From NCBI GenBank assembly GCA_030446955.1, contig JAUJMG010000250.1, positions 1-6,353 on the forward strand: a DNA stretch of 6,353 bases. The letters run 5' to 3'. Origin of the DNA: Thermomicrobiales bacterium (GTDB lineage: Bacteria > Chloroflexota > Chloroflexia > Thermomicrobiales > UBA6265). A model generated the notes under the pieces. The model was not told where the DNA came from. It saw only the letters and a list, made by a program, of their open reading frames with translations, and ran no database searches. The position numbers were made by a program, and so were the translations under genes. Of this stretch, positions 1 to 5,970 are shown piece by piece (positions within the stretch are counted from its first letter, which is position 1; every line of letters begins with the position of its first letter).

Positions 1-957
1 CTCCGCCGCCAACTCGCCAACCATGGGCTCCCCGCCGGAGCGCTCGCCGTGTCCGATCAGCTCTGGAGCCGGATCGTCCGGGATTACACGCGAGAGGCCG
101 GGGTACGTAGTCTGGACCGTGAAGTGGCCACGCTTTGCCGCAAAGTCGCGCGAGACGTGGTACGCGGCAAGGGCGCGGTCGGGGCCGACGGCGCTCCAAT
201 AGCGCTTGAGCTGACCGAAGAGAAGCTGGTCGACTTCCTCGGCCCCAAGAAGTTTGGCTTCGACCAGGACTTGGGTGACAGCCAGATCGGGCTCGCGATC
301 GGCCTGGGAACAACCGAAATCGGCGGCGAGATCATCCCGGTCGAGGTGGCGACGATGCCGGGCCGTGGGGCGTTGACGATCACTGGCCGGGCGGGCGACG
401 TGATGCAGGAGTCTGCCCGCGCCGCGCTCTCCTACGCGCGCTCCCGGGCCGACCAACTCAGCATCGCGCGGGACTTCCAAGAGAAACTGGATCTGCACAT
501 CCACTTGCCCGAGGGTGCGACACCGAAGGACGGACCTTCTGCTGGGATCACGATGGCGACAGCGCTGATTTCGGCGTTGACCCGCCGGCCCGTCCGCAAC
601 GACACCGCAATGACGGGCGAGATTACGCTGCGTGGCCGGGTATTGGCGATCGGTGGGCTCAAGGATAAGAGCCTGGCCGCCCATCGGCACGGCATCCGCC
701 GACTGATCGCTCCTGAGGACAACCGCCGTGACCTGGCCAAAATCCCGGCCAACGTGCTTCGAGACATGGAGTTCTTCTTCGTCACCAGCATGGATCAGGT
801 GATTGCCGAGGCAATCATGCTCGACGACATCCAGATCGAGCGCCTGCCCGATGCCGACTCGATGCCCACCGAGGAACTCGTGGACCCTATGGCCCCACCG
901 AGCGGCGGAGCGGCGTTCGGTGACATGGCGGCCGATGCGGGCTCGGTCAAGCAGTAG
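1..957 (+). CDS. lon: ATP-dependent Lon protease, C-terminal part (5' end outside window)
   Basis: Lon is a cytoplasmic AAA+ serine protease that unfolds and degrades damaged and regulatory proteins. The frame is open from the first base, so the gene enters from upstream; 318 residues are visible. The first ~45 residues are the end of the AAA+ small domain, with HGLPAGAL and the hallmark YTREAGVRSLDRE. The proteolytic domain follows (GGEIIPVEVATMPGRG, then GDVMQESARAALSYARSRA). The catalytic Ser lies in PKDGPSAG (codon 538-540) and the catalytic Lys is the second Lys of GGLKDK (codon 667-669). Their spacing of 43 residues equals that of E. coli Ser679/Lys722, so the protease should be active. 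One oddity is GLGTTEIGG where most Lons have GLAWTEVGG. After the normal domain end near VIAEAI there is a tail of about 38 residues rich in Asp, Pro, Met and Gly, probably disordered. Identity is very secure. The ATPase half cannot be judged here. Confidence 0.97.
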   Translation, partial: LRRQLANHGLPAGALAVSDQLWSRIVRDYTREAGVRSLDREVATLCRKVARDVVRGKGAVGADGAPIALELTEEKLVDFLGPKKFGFDQDLGDSQIGLAIGLGTTEIGGEIIPVEVATMPGRGALTITGRAGDVMQESARAALSYARSRADQLSIARDFQEKLDLHIHLPEGATPKDGPSAGITMATALISALTRRPVRNDTAMTGEITLRGRVLAIGGLKDKSLAAHRHGIRRLIAPEDNRRDLAKIPANVLRDMEFFFVTSMDQVIAEAIMLDDIQIERLPDADSMPTEELVDPMAPPSGGAAFGDMAADAGSVKQ

Positions 958-995
958 AGGGTATCGCCTGAACCGCTCCCTTGTGATCGTCGAAG

Positions 996-1029
996 AAAGC
1001 CCCCGCGCCGCATGCGGCGCGGGGGCTTT
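996..1029. terminator. Perfect 34-nt palindrome, probable bidirectional terminator
   Basis: The arms AAAGCCCCCGCGCCGCA (996-1012) and TGCGGCGCGGGGGCTTT (1013-1029) are exact reverse complements, giving a very GC-rich stem with a small loop around CATG. It begins 38 nt after the lon stop and lies between two convergent genes. On the plus strand the T run is only TTT followed by GCTG. On the minus strand it reads TTTCTTC, so it looks slightly better for transcripts of the leftward peptidase gene. The A run before each stem and T run after it fit an intrinsic terminator used from both sides. Termination itself is inferred. Confidence 0.85.
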
Positions 1030-1162
1030 GCTGTGCCCGTGGGGAAGACCCGGCTCGTCGGGAGAGCGTGGCTCAAGATCAACCGGGACCGTCAGGGGTC
1101 ACCCTGTAGAAGCCGAACCTCTGATGCCGGGTTCCCAGGTGATGAACTCCCCCGGGTGGTCG
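1030..1162. other. Convergent spacer without a recognised gene
   Basis: This stretch lies between the palindromic terminator and the stop codon of the leftward P1 peptidase. Together with 958-995 it makes up the 205-nt gap between two convergent stop codons. I find no protein-like frame, tRNA or convincing second terminator. Small GC-rich inverted pairs occur (for example TCACCCTG near 1098 with CAGGTGA near 1136), but they are imperfect and have no T tract. It would be the 3' untranslated part of the minus-strand transcript. Confidence 0.6.
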
Positions 1163-2317
1163 CTACGCTTGAATGCGTCCGTAGTCCCGCATCACGTCCA
1201 CGAGGCGATCAAGCGGAAGGGCTGGGGCCGTGACGCCGTCGCGGCCGGTCATCGTTTCCGCGGCCGTCAGGGCATTGAGGACCGCTTCGGCGGTCGCCTC
1301 GATCGTCGCTTGGAACAGGTCATCAATCCGCTCGTCAGCAAGACGGACTGACGTTAGCAGTGGGTCGATGATTCGGCGGGGTAGACGATTTTGGCGAGTA
1401 TTCGAGAACGCCAGCAGGAGGTCGCCGGAGAAGTTGCGGGCTGTTGCCCCCGTGCGGCCGAGCCCAAGCATCCCCCGGCGACAGAGGCGGGCGAGCTGGC
1501 GATCCGCCAGGGGAGCGTCAGTGGCGATCACCACGATCACCGATCCGTCACCATCAGGCGCCCGGTGGCGGCGACGCGGGAGCGGGGGCATCTCGTTCTC
1601 CAGAATCTGGCCCACGGGCACCCCCTCGACCAGAAGGTCCTCGGCGATGCCGAAGTTCCCCTGCACCAGCACGCCAATGGTGTAGGGGTTGTCCCCAACT
1701 CGCACGATCCGGGACGCCGTGCCGATCCCGCCCTTGAAGCCAAAGAGCACCATCCCGGTGCCACCGCCAACATTGCCCTCCGCCACTGGCCCTCCTGTAG
1801 CACCATCCAGGGCCGCGACCACATGCTCCCGCCGCACGTGCTGACCGGCTGCGTCATTGAGGACGCCATCGAACGTCTCAGCGACCACTGGCACCACAAA
1901 GTCCTCGGTGCCGAGCTCCGACTCACGCTCCGATAGCCACTCGACACCGGCCTGGTGGACTGCGCCGACCGAGAAGGTGTTGGTCAAGAGGATCGGGGTG
2001 TCCAGAAGACCGGTTTCGTCCACTTGGGAGCGTCCAGTGATCTCTCCGGCCCCATTCAAGACGGCGATCGCCGCTGGAACTCGCGCGGAGAAAGCCGACC
2101 CGTCGTGGGGATGGATCGCGGTCACACCTGTGCGAACCGGCCCTTCGCCCACCTTCAGGGGGCCCTCACCTTCGACGATGGTGGTGTGACCAACGCGCAC
2201 GCCGGGAACATCGGTGATCGCGTTCAGTGGACCAGTTGGCAGCGTACCGATGGCGATCCCGAGATCCCGTAGACGCCGTCGTTCCCCAGTCCCACGGCCC
2301 CCGGCCTCGGTACGCAT
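1163..2317 (-). CDS. P1-family (DmpA/BapA-like) self-cleaving aminopeptidase
   Basis: Members of peptidase family P1 (L-aminopeptidase D-Ala-esterase/amidase DmpA, beta-peptidyl aminopeptidase BapA) are made as one chain and cut themselves before a Ser, which becomes the N-terminal nucleophile. The 384-residue product shows the family's path: NAITDVPGVRVGHTT near the start, GVTAIHP, AVLNGAGEITG, LLTNTFSVG, ETFDGVLND, GNVGGGTGM, LVQGNFG (Asn221), and GDGSVIVVIATDAPL with probable cleavage between Gly258 and Ser259. Ser297-Gly-Asp299 lies 38 residues after the nucleophile, as Ser288/Glu290 does in BapA. Phe149 sits where spacing places DmpA Tyr146. No signal peptide is seen, so it is probably cytoplasmic. 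ATG at 2317 is chosen over the TTG just before it because GGAGG ends 5 nt from the ATG but only 2 nt from the TTG. It follows recJ by 33 nt. The family is sure; the substrate (D-amino acid amides, beta-peptides, others) cannot be read from sequence. Confidence 0.93.
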   Translation of the reverse strand: MRTEAGGRGTGERRRLRDLGIAIGTLPTGPLNAITDVPGVRVGHTTIVEGEGPLKVGEGPVRTGVTAIHPHDGSAFSARVPAAIAVLNGAGEITGRSQVDETGLLDTPILLTNTFSVGAVHQAGVEWLSERESELGTEDFVVPVVAETFDGVLNDAAGQHVRREHVVAALDGATGGPVAEGNVGGGTGMVLFGFKGGIGTASRIVRVGDNPYTIGVLVQGNFGIAEDLLVEGVPVGQILENEMPPLPRRRHRAPDGDGSVIVVIATDAPLADRQLARLCRRGMLGLGRTGATARNFSGDLLLAFSNTRQNRLPRRIIDPLLTSVRLADERIDDLFQATIEATAEAVLNALTAAETMTGRDGVTAPALPLDRLVDVMRDYGRIQA

Positions 2318-2320
2318 CAA

Positions 2321-2328
2321 CTCCTCCC
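2321..2328 (-). promoter_or_regulatory. Ribosome binding site of the P1 peptidase gene
   Basis: On the minus strand this reads GGGAGGAG, a near-perfect Shine-Dalgarno sequence. Its spacing decides the start: 5 nt separate GGAGG from the ATG at 2315-2317, while the in-frame TTG at 2318-2320 would be too close. Confidence 0.8.
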
Positions 2329-2350
2329 TTGTTGATCCCCGCTCGGATTG

Positions 2351-4075
2351 CTACTCGGCGGGCCGGAAGTCCTTGGCTTCAACCTGGAGACGGGTCTGGC
2401 CGTCCCAACGGTCGACGCTCAAGGCCACGAGGAGGTCGACCACTGGCTCGCGCAGCAACTCGGACGAGCGATCGGCAGCGCCCCAAGCAACCACCGGAAC
2501 CGCACCACGGCCCACGCCCACGTGAAGCTTAAGGTGGCGGCGGTCGGCGCCGATCGCGTTATACTTCGCGACCCGCGCCCCTCGCACCCGAAACACTGGT
2601 GGTTCGTTGCCAGCCCCATGAGGCTCCAGGCCGGCGAGGAGTCGGGCCGTGGCCAGTGTGAGCCGCTCCAAGGGGACGTCGGCGTCGATCCGGATCTCCG
2701 GCTCAACCGCCAACGCCACCCCTTCAGCGTCGATTGCCGCCTCTAGCGCGTCAGTGAGCCCGGGAACATGGGCGGTGGGCATCGTTAGGCCGGCCGCCTG
2801 GCTATGGCCGCCGTGATGGTCGAGGAGGTGACTGTGGCGGGCCAGCGCACCGGCGATGTCGAAGCCGGATACGGACCGGGCGGAGCCACGGCTGACCGTT
2901 CCGTCGTCGCTGAGGACGATGGCAGGGCGGCCGTATCGTTCCGCGAGTTGACCGGCAGCAATCCCAAGCACGCCGCCGCCCCAACTCCGGCTACTTACCA
3001 CGAGCACTCGTCGCTCCGTCCACCCGGGCTGAGTCCGAAGAAGTGCTTCCGCATCCTCGACGACCTGGCGTGACTCCGCTTTCCGACGGTCGTTCAACGC
3101 CTCAATCTGCTCCGCCAAGCGCTCGGCCTCCGACTGGTCATCGGTGAGCAGCAGGTCGAGGGCCAGAGCCGGATCGCCCATCCGTCCGGCGGCATTGAGG
3201 CGAGGAACTAGCTTAAACGTCACTGAGGCGGAAGCCAGGTCTCCCGGCTCAATCCCAGCCCGCCGGCAAAGGGCGGCGATTCCAGGCCGCGGGCGCTCCC
3301 GCAGCCGGCGGAGACCATCTCGCACCAACGGCCGGTTCGGGCCCGTTAGCGGCGCGACATCCCCGATGGTGCCGAGGGCGACGAGATCTAACAGATTCGT
3401 CTCCGGCTCCTGACCGTCCGACCCGTCGACACGGCATCCTTCACGGGCGAACGCGGCAACCAGCAGGTAGGCGATCCCGACCGCGGACAACTCCCGGTAG
3501 GAACGAGGGGTGCTTTCAGAGTCGCTCGGAAGCTGCGGCGAGACGACAATCGCGCCGGTCGGCCCCATGTCCCGCATCTGGTGATGATCGAGCACCAGGA
3601 CGTCGAGACCGCACTCGCGGGCGTAGGCGACGTGCTCGTGATCGGTGCTGGCGCAGTCGACGGCAATCAGCAGAGTCGCCCCGACGGCATGAAAGGCGTC
3701 GATGGCGTTCCGGCTGAGCCCGTAGCCCTCTACCCGGGTCGGCACACGGGGCACTACCCGGTCCGGGCCGGCGGCGGCACGGAGGGCACGCGTAAGCAAG
3801 GCCGTTGAGGTGACGCCGTCAGCGTCGTAGTCCCCGAAGACGGCAATCCTCTCCCCACGTTCAAGGGCGCGACACACGCGCTCAACCGCCCGATCCATGT
3901 TGGGGAGGAGAGCCGGATCCGGGGCGGGGCGGGGGCGAGCGTCGAGGAACACCTGGGCGGCATCGGGATCGCGAAGACCGCGGCGATACAGTAGCTCCGC
4001 CAGCAGTGGATCGCGGTGGAGCGCCGGGAGCGCCGGCGGCAGCGGTTCGGGATCGATCCAGCGCGTTCGCGCCAC
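2351..4075 (-). CDS. recJ: Single-stranded-DNA-specific exonuclease RecJ
   Basis: RecJ degrades single-stranded DNA 5' to 3' in recombinational and mismatch repair, using two Mn ions in a DHH-family active site. The 574-residue product matches the usual length (E. coli 577). In order it shows motif I FGDYDADGVTSTALL (Asp82, Asp84, Asp86), VDC (Asp140), the DHH triad at 163-165 (LVLDHHQM), LVALGTIGDVAPL (Asp239), PRLNAAGR (291-298), GGGVLGIAAGQLAERYGRP, and the DHHA1 signature GGHSQAAG (422-429). It ends in an OB-like DNA-binding part that starts near LEPHGAGNEPPVF (about 483) and continues into the C terminus. All expected metal ligands are present. Variant stretches are VDCAST, where relatives have VDNGIS or VDCGIT, and LSAVGIA for LAGVGVA. 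GTG at 4073-4075 is chosen because AGGAG is 6 nt upstream; the TTG one codon earlier is possible. It heads an apparent two-gene operon with the P1 peptidase. Confidence 0.96.
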   Translation of the reverse strand: MARTRWIDPEPLPPALPALHRDPLLAELLYRRGLRDPDAAQVFLDARPRPAPDPALLPNMDRAVERVCRALERGERIAVFGDYDADGVTSTALLTRALRAAAGPDRVVPRVPTRVEGYGLSRNAIDAFHAVGATLLIAVDCASTDHEHVAYARECGLDVLVLDHHQMRDMGPTGAIVVSPQLPSDSESTPRSYRELSAVGIAYLLVAAFAREGCRVDGSDGQEPETNLLDLVALGTIGDVAPLTGPNRPLVRDGLRRLRERPRPGIAALCRRAGIEPGDLASASVTFKLVPRLNAAGRMGDPALALDLLLTDDQSEAERLAEQIEALNDRRKAESRQVVEDAEALLRTQPGWTERRVLVVSSRSWGGGVLGIAAGQLAERYGRPAIVLSDDGTVSRGSARSVSGFDIAGALARHSHLLDHHGGHSQAAGLTMPTAHVPGLTDALEAAIDAEGVALAVEPEIRIDADVPLERLTLATARLLAGLEPHGAGNEPPVFRVRGARVAKYNAIGADRRHLKLHVGVGRGAVPVVAWGAADRSSELLREPVVDLLVALSVDRWDGQTRLQVEAKDFRPAE

Positions 4076-4081
4076 CAAGGT

Positions 4082-4086
4082 CTCCT
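4082..4086 (-). promoter_or_regulatory. Ribosome binding site of recJ
   Basis: On the minus strand this is AGGAG. It stands 6 nt before the GTG at 4073-4075 and only 3 nt before the TTG at 4076-4078. The GTG is therefore the better start. Confidence 0.65.
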
Positions 4087-4370
4087 GCGCTCGCCGGGAG
4101 GTGAACGTACGTGCGGGAGCGATGGTAGCACGACAAGGTGTTCGCTGCTATGGGACGCGCTCCACCGGGTAACGACGAGATTTGCGGAAATGATTTTCGA
4201 CTGTGAGTGGGTGTAGACGACGCTGCCGTTATTGGTTAAAGTCTCCTGAGGAAATTGACGGCACCCGACAGCCGAGTGAACGCACGGTGACCCCGCGGGT
4301 CCGCATGACTCGCTCCGTGTGTTTCCCTCGGCTTTTGTGTTGATTGGCGGCAAGACGCTCGAGCTAAGCA

Positions 4371-4378
4371 GGGAGGGG
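4371..4378 (+). promoter_or_regulatory. Ribosome binding site of the L,D-transpeptidase gene
   Basis: GGGAGGGG lies just before TTT-GTG, with 5 nt between GGAGG and the GTG at 4382. It is the only strong Shine-Dalgarno sequence before the signal peptide. It therefore favours GTG 4382 over the in-frame ATGs at 4397 and 4433 and over the earlier TTG- or ATG-type starts near 4319. Confidence 0.75.
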
Positions 4379-4381
4379 TTT

Positions 4382-5611
4382 GTGGCAGGACGGTTGATGG
4401 ACGGTCGGCAGGCTCGAAAACACCGGGGCGGAATGTTGACGCGGAGCATCGGACTCCTCGGCATGGCGTTGATCCTGGCGCTCCTCACGACGCCGCTCGT
4501 TGGGAGCATTGCCTCGGCCCAAGAAGACTGGGCGCCGCCGCCGACGGTCTATATCGAGAAAACGGGGCACACCCTGGACCGCCTATTCTTGGAGGCCTGG
4601 CGGGCCAATCCCGGGCTGCTCGGGAACCCCATTACGGAGGAACTGGAGCAGGTCACCGGTCTTGGAGAGGATCCGGGCAAGGTCCACACCGTCCAGTATT
4701 TCGAGCGAATGGCGATCGCCTATCTGCCAGAGAACGAACCGGGAGACCAGGTCGAGACCCTGCCCCTTGGCCGCGACGCCGCGCAACGTGCCGACCGGCG
4801 GTACCGTCCGGCGATTGAGGCGCGCGGCACCTGTGACGGCCTGGAGGAGGATGTCTGCGTCACCTTCGATGAGACGGATCACACCCTCAGACTCGGATTC
4901 AAGGAGTACTGGGAGTTGGCCGGCGGCGAAGACATGCTCGGTCTCCCGCTCTCCGAGGAATTCACCGCGCGCGACGGGCGCACGGTTCAGTACTTCGAAA
5001 AGACGGCACTCCAGTGGCAGCCGGGCGAGGACGTGATGCCGCGGTCGCTCGGCAAAGACGCTGCTAAGCGGCTTAAACTGGACACCAAGCGGATCCCACC
5101 GCCAGCGGACGTACTGGAGTATGACGAGGCGCTCTTCGTGCCGCCCCCGCCGGAACTCGACCCGCCGGCAGAAGACGAGGAAACGGTCGTCGTGGTTGGC
5201 GGTGATGGGTTTGATCCGGGCCGCTTCCAGGGCGGTGACAAGGAGATTGTGATCTCCATCTCCGCGCAGGCGATGTGGGCCTACGAGGGAGACCAGTTGG
5301 TCAACTCAAGCTTGGTCAGCACGGGGGTCGGCGAAGTCCCGGAGACGGTGACGCCGCTTGGCTTTCACCAGATTCTGAGCAAGTACGACGTGCAGACGAT
5401 GGAAGGCACGATCAGCAACGAGTACTACCGGGTGCCGGACGTGCCGGACGTGATGTACTTCGACAACTTAGGGAACGCCCTCCATGGCGCCTATTGGCAC
5501 AGCAACTTTGGTGTGCCGATGAGCCACGGCTGTGTCAACCTGCCCCTAGATGTTGCCGCGTGGATGTACGACTGGGCACCCATCGGCACCGCAGTTACGG
5601 TGATCGAGTAG
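4382..5611 (+). CDS. Secreted L,D-transpeptidase (YkuD domain) with two N-terminal LGFP-like repeats
   Basis: YkuD-domain enzymes use a Cys nucleophile to make 3-3 cross-links in peptidoglycan or to attach proteins to it, outside the membrane. From GTG 4382 the product has 409 residues. A basic N-region is followed by a hydrophobic core (about 22-45) and a likely signal-peptidase site after ASA (46/47). Two related repeats follow, at about 62-136 and 166-230. Each has GHTL or DHTL, a Trp-containing segment, LG.P..EE, VQYFE and LG.DAA. Cys151 and Cys159 lie between them and could form a disulfide. An acidic, proline-rich linker (about 236-270) leads to the YkuD domain (about 287-409), with His368 in ALHGAYWH and the catalytic motif SHGCVNL (His382, Cys384). 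All catalytic residues are intact. The repeats may bind cell-wall material, by analogy with LGFP repeats; that role is inference. It is transcribed divergently from recJ and followed by an inverted-repeat cluster. Confidence 0.93.
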   Translation: MAGRLMDGRQARKHRGGMLTRSIGLLGMALILALLTTPLVGSIASAQEDWAPPPTVYIEKTGHTLDRLFLEAWRANPGLLGNPITEELEQVTGLGEDPGKVHTVQYFERMAIAYLPENEPGDQVETLPLGRDAAQRADRRYRPAIEARGTCDGLEEDVCVTFDETDHTLRLGFKEYWELAGGEDMLGLPLSEEFTARDGRTVQYFEKTALQWQPGEDVMPRSLGKDAAKRLKLDTKRIPPPADVLEYDEALFVPPPPELDPPAEDEETVVVVGGDGFDPGRFQGGDKEIVISISAQAMWAYEGDQLVNSSLVSTGVGEVPETVTPLGFHQILSKYDVQTMEGTISNEYYRVPDVPDVMYFDNLGNALHGAYWHSNFGVPMSHGCVNLPLDVAAWMYDWAPIGTAVTVIE

Positions 5612-5651
5612 CAAGACGGATCGTCGTGCTGAAGGGCAACGCCAAGGCTGA

Positions 5652-5678
5652 CGGGGGCAGGTTCCTAACCTGCCCCTG
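5652..5678. terminator. Strong hairpin after the L,D-transpeptidase gene (terminator or palindromic repeat)
   Basis: GGGGCAGGTT (5654-5663) and AACCTGCCCC (5667-5676) are exact reverse complements around a CCT loop. One G-U and one C-G pair extend the stem to 12 bp. It starts 40 nt after the stop codon, a normal place for a terminator, but no T run follows (next bases are CGTCGTAGG). Termination could need Rho or could be weak. The sequence also resembles the short GC-rich palindromes scattered in many bacterial genomes, so a REP-like element is an alternative. Confidence 0.6.
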
Positions 5679-5970
5679 CGTCGTAGGGGGCGTCAGAAAA
5701 ACGCCGGAGGCGAAGCCTCGAGGATAACTTCGTCATCCCGTGAACCTTTGCCCGTCTCATCAACGTGATGGGGCGAATGCATCCTCCACGATCATGGTGA
5801 TGGATTCGCCCGCTCGCTCCTACCACCCGCCCAGGCTCGGTAGTGGGAGATCGGGGATGAGGTTCGACCCCGGCGAGGTCGATGGCTGCGATGCCGATGG
5901 CCACGACGGCCAGCAGCACGAGAGCGATACGGAGTACGTGAACCGAGAGCGGCCAGACGCGGAAGGTCAT
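5665..5970 (-). CDS. Doubtful small membrane protein (hypothetical)
   Basis: I recognise no family. From ATG 5970 the frame gives 101 residues. Residues ~14-35 (LRIALVLLAVVAIGIAAIDL) form a convincing hydrophobic segment after a short N-terminus containing an Arg, and codons up to about residue 45 end mostly in G or C, as in the real genes here. The second half is low-complexity and basic, runs through both inverted repeats of this region, and stops inside the loop of the hairpin at 5652-5678, so the true C-terminus may have been lost or overwritten. There is no good Shine-Dalgarno before ATG 5970. An in-frame GTG at 6028-6030 with a weak GAAAGAG upstream is another possible start. The frame stays open to 6348, but its upstream part does not look like protein. 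It could be a real one-helix protein, a decayed gene, or chance. Confidence 0.3.
   Translation of the reverse strand: MTFRVWPLSVHVLRIALVLLAVVAIGIAAIDLAGVEPHPRSPTTEPGRVVGASGRIHHHDRGGCIRPITLMRRAKVHGMTKLSSRLRLRRFSDAPYDAGAG
5685..5732. repeat. Run of overlapping short inverted repeats
   Basis: Small stems follow the strong hairpin closely: GGCGT/ACGCC (5689-5693 with 5701-5705, A-rich loop) and GAGGC-GAA-GCCTC (5707-5719). CGAAG/CTTCG (5711-5715 with 5728-5732) shares bases with the previous stem. An alternative CCCCT/AGGGG pairing (5673-5677 with 5685-5689) would compete with the strong hairpin. The arrangement is seen directly; any function as an attenuator, RNA or repeat remnant is inference. 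Confidence 0.4.
5771..5811. repeat. Imperfect inverted repeat with 13-nt arms
   Basis: GGGCGAATGCATC (5771-5783) and GATGGATTCGCCC (5799-5811) pair at 12 of 13 positions around a 15-nt loop that itself holds a CCA/TGG pair. A 5-bp stem CATCA-ACG-TGATG (5758-5770) abuts it on the left. No T run follows on either strand, so it looks more like a palindromic interspersed repeat than an intrinsic terminator. It sits inside the doubtful minus-strand frame. Confidence 0.55.

Larger units (their letters stand above)
4076..4381. promoter_or_regulatory. Divergent intergenic region between recJ and the L,D-transpeptidase gene
   Basis: About 300 nt separate the two divergent starts, so promoters for both should lie here. 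The part from roughly 4178 to 4260 is clearly richer in A and T than the flanking genes. A TTGACG at 4255-4260 matches five of six bases of a sigma-70 -35 box for rightward transcription, but the sequence 16-18 nt downstream is a poor -10. A short hairpin GACCC-CGC-GGGTC lies at 4289-4301, and CGGC/GCCG arms occur at 4259-4262 and 4271-4274. A minus-strand TGCTACCAT (complement of about 4113-4121) could be an extended -10 for recJ, without a good -35. I found no convincing operator, riboswitch or small gene. Confidence 0.4.

Noticed and set aside
1050..1160. tRNA-like sequence in the convergent spacer
   Set aside because: No T-loop GGTTCGA-type sequence or acceptor pairing could be found.
803..1351. 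Plus-strand frame of 182 codons crossing the lon stop and the terminator
   Set aside because: It overlaps lon, reads through the perfect palindrome and into the peptidase gene in antisense, and its translation has no domain-like character.
1391..1936. Plus-strand frame of 181 codons inside the P1 peptidase gene
   Set aside because: It is antisense to a well-recognised enzyme with all family motifs; long antisense frames are expected in GC-rich coding DNA.
4200..4381. Riboswitch or structured leader (for example c-di-AMP type) before the L,D-transpeptidase gene
   Set aside because: Only short stems are visible and I could not match the conserved core of any riboswitch class.
3754..4509. Minus-strand frame of 251 codons over the recJ start and the spacer
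   Set aside because: It is another frame of recJ joined to the divergent spacer and the antisense of the transpeptidase signal peptide; RecJ motifs are in a different frame.
5432..5452. Tandem 9-bp repeat GTGCCGGAC inside the transpeptidase gene
   Set aside because: It encodes VPDVPD in a stretch (YYRVPDVPDVMYF) that fits the normal YkuD pattern, so it needs no special explanation.
5275..5727. Plus-strand frame of 150 codons overlapping the YkuD domain
   Set aside because: The YkuD motif SHGCVNL is in the other frame; this one is an Arg/Gly/Pro-rich shadow.
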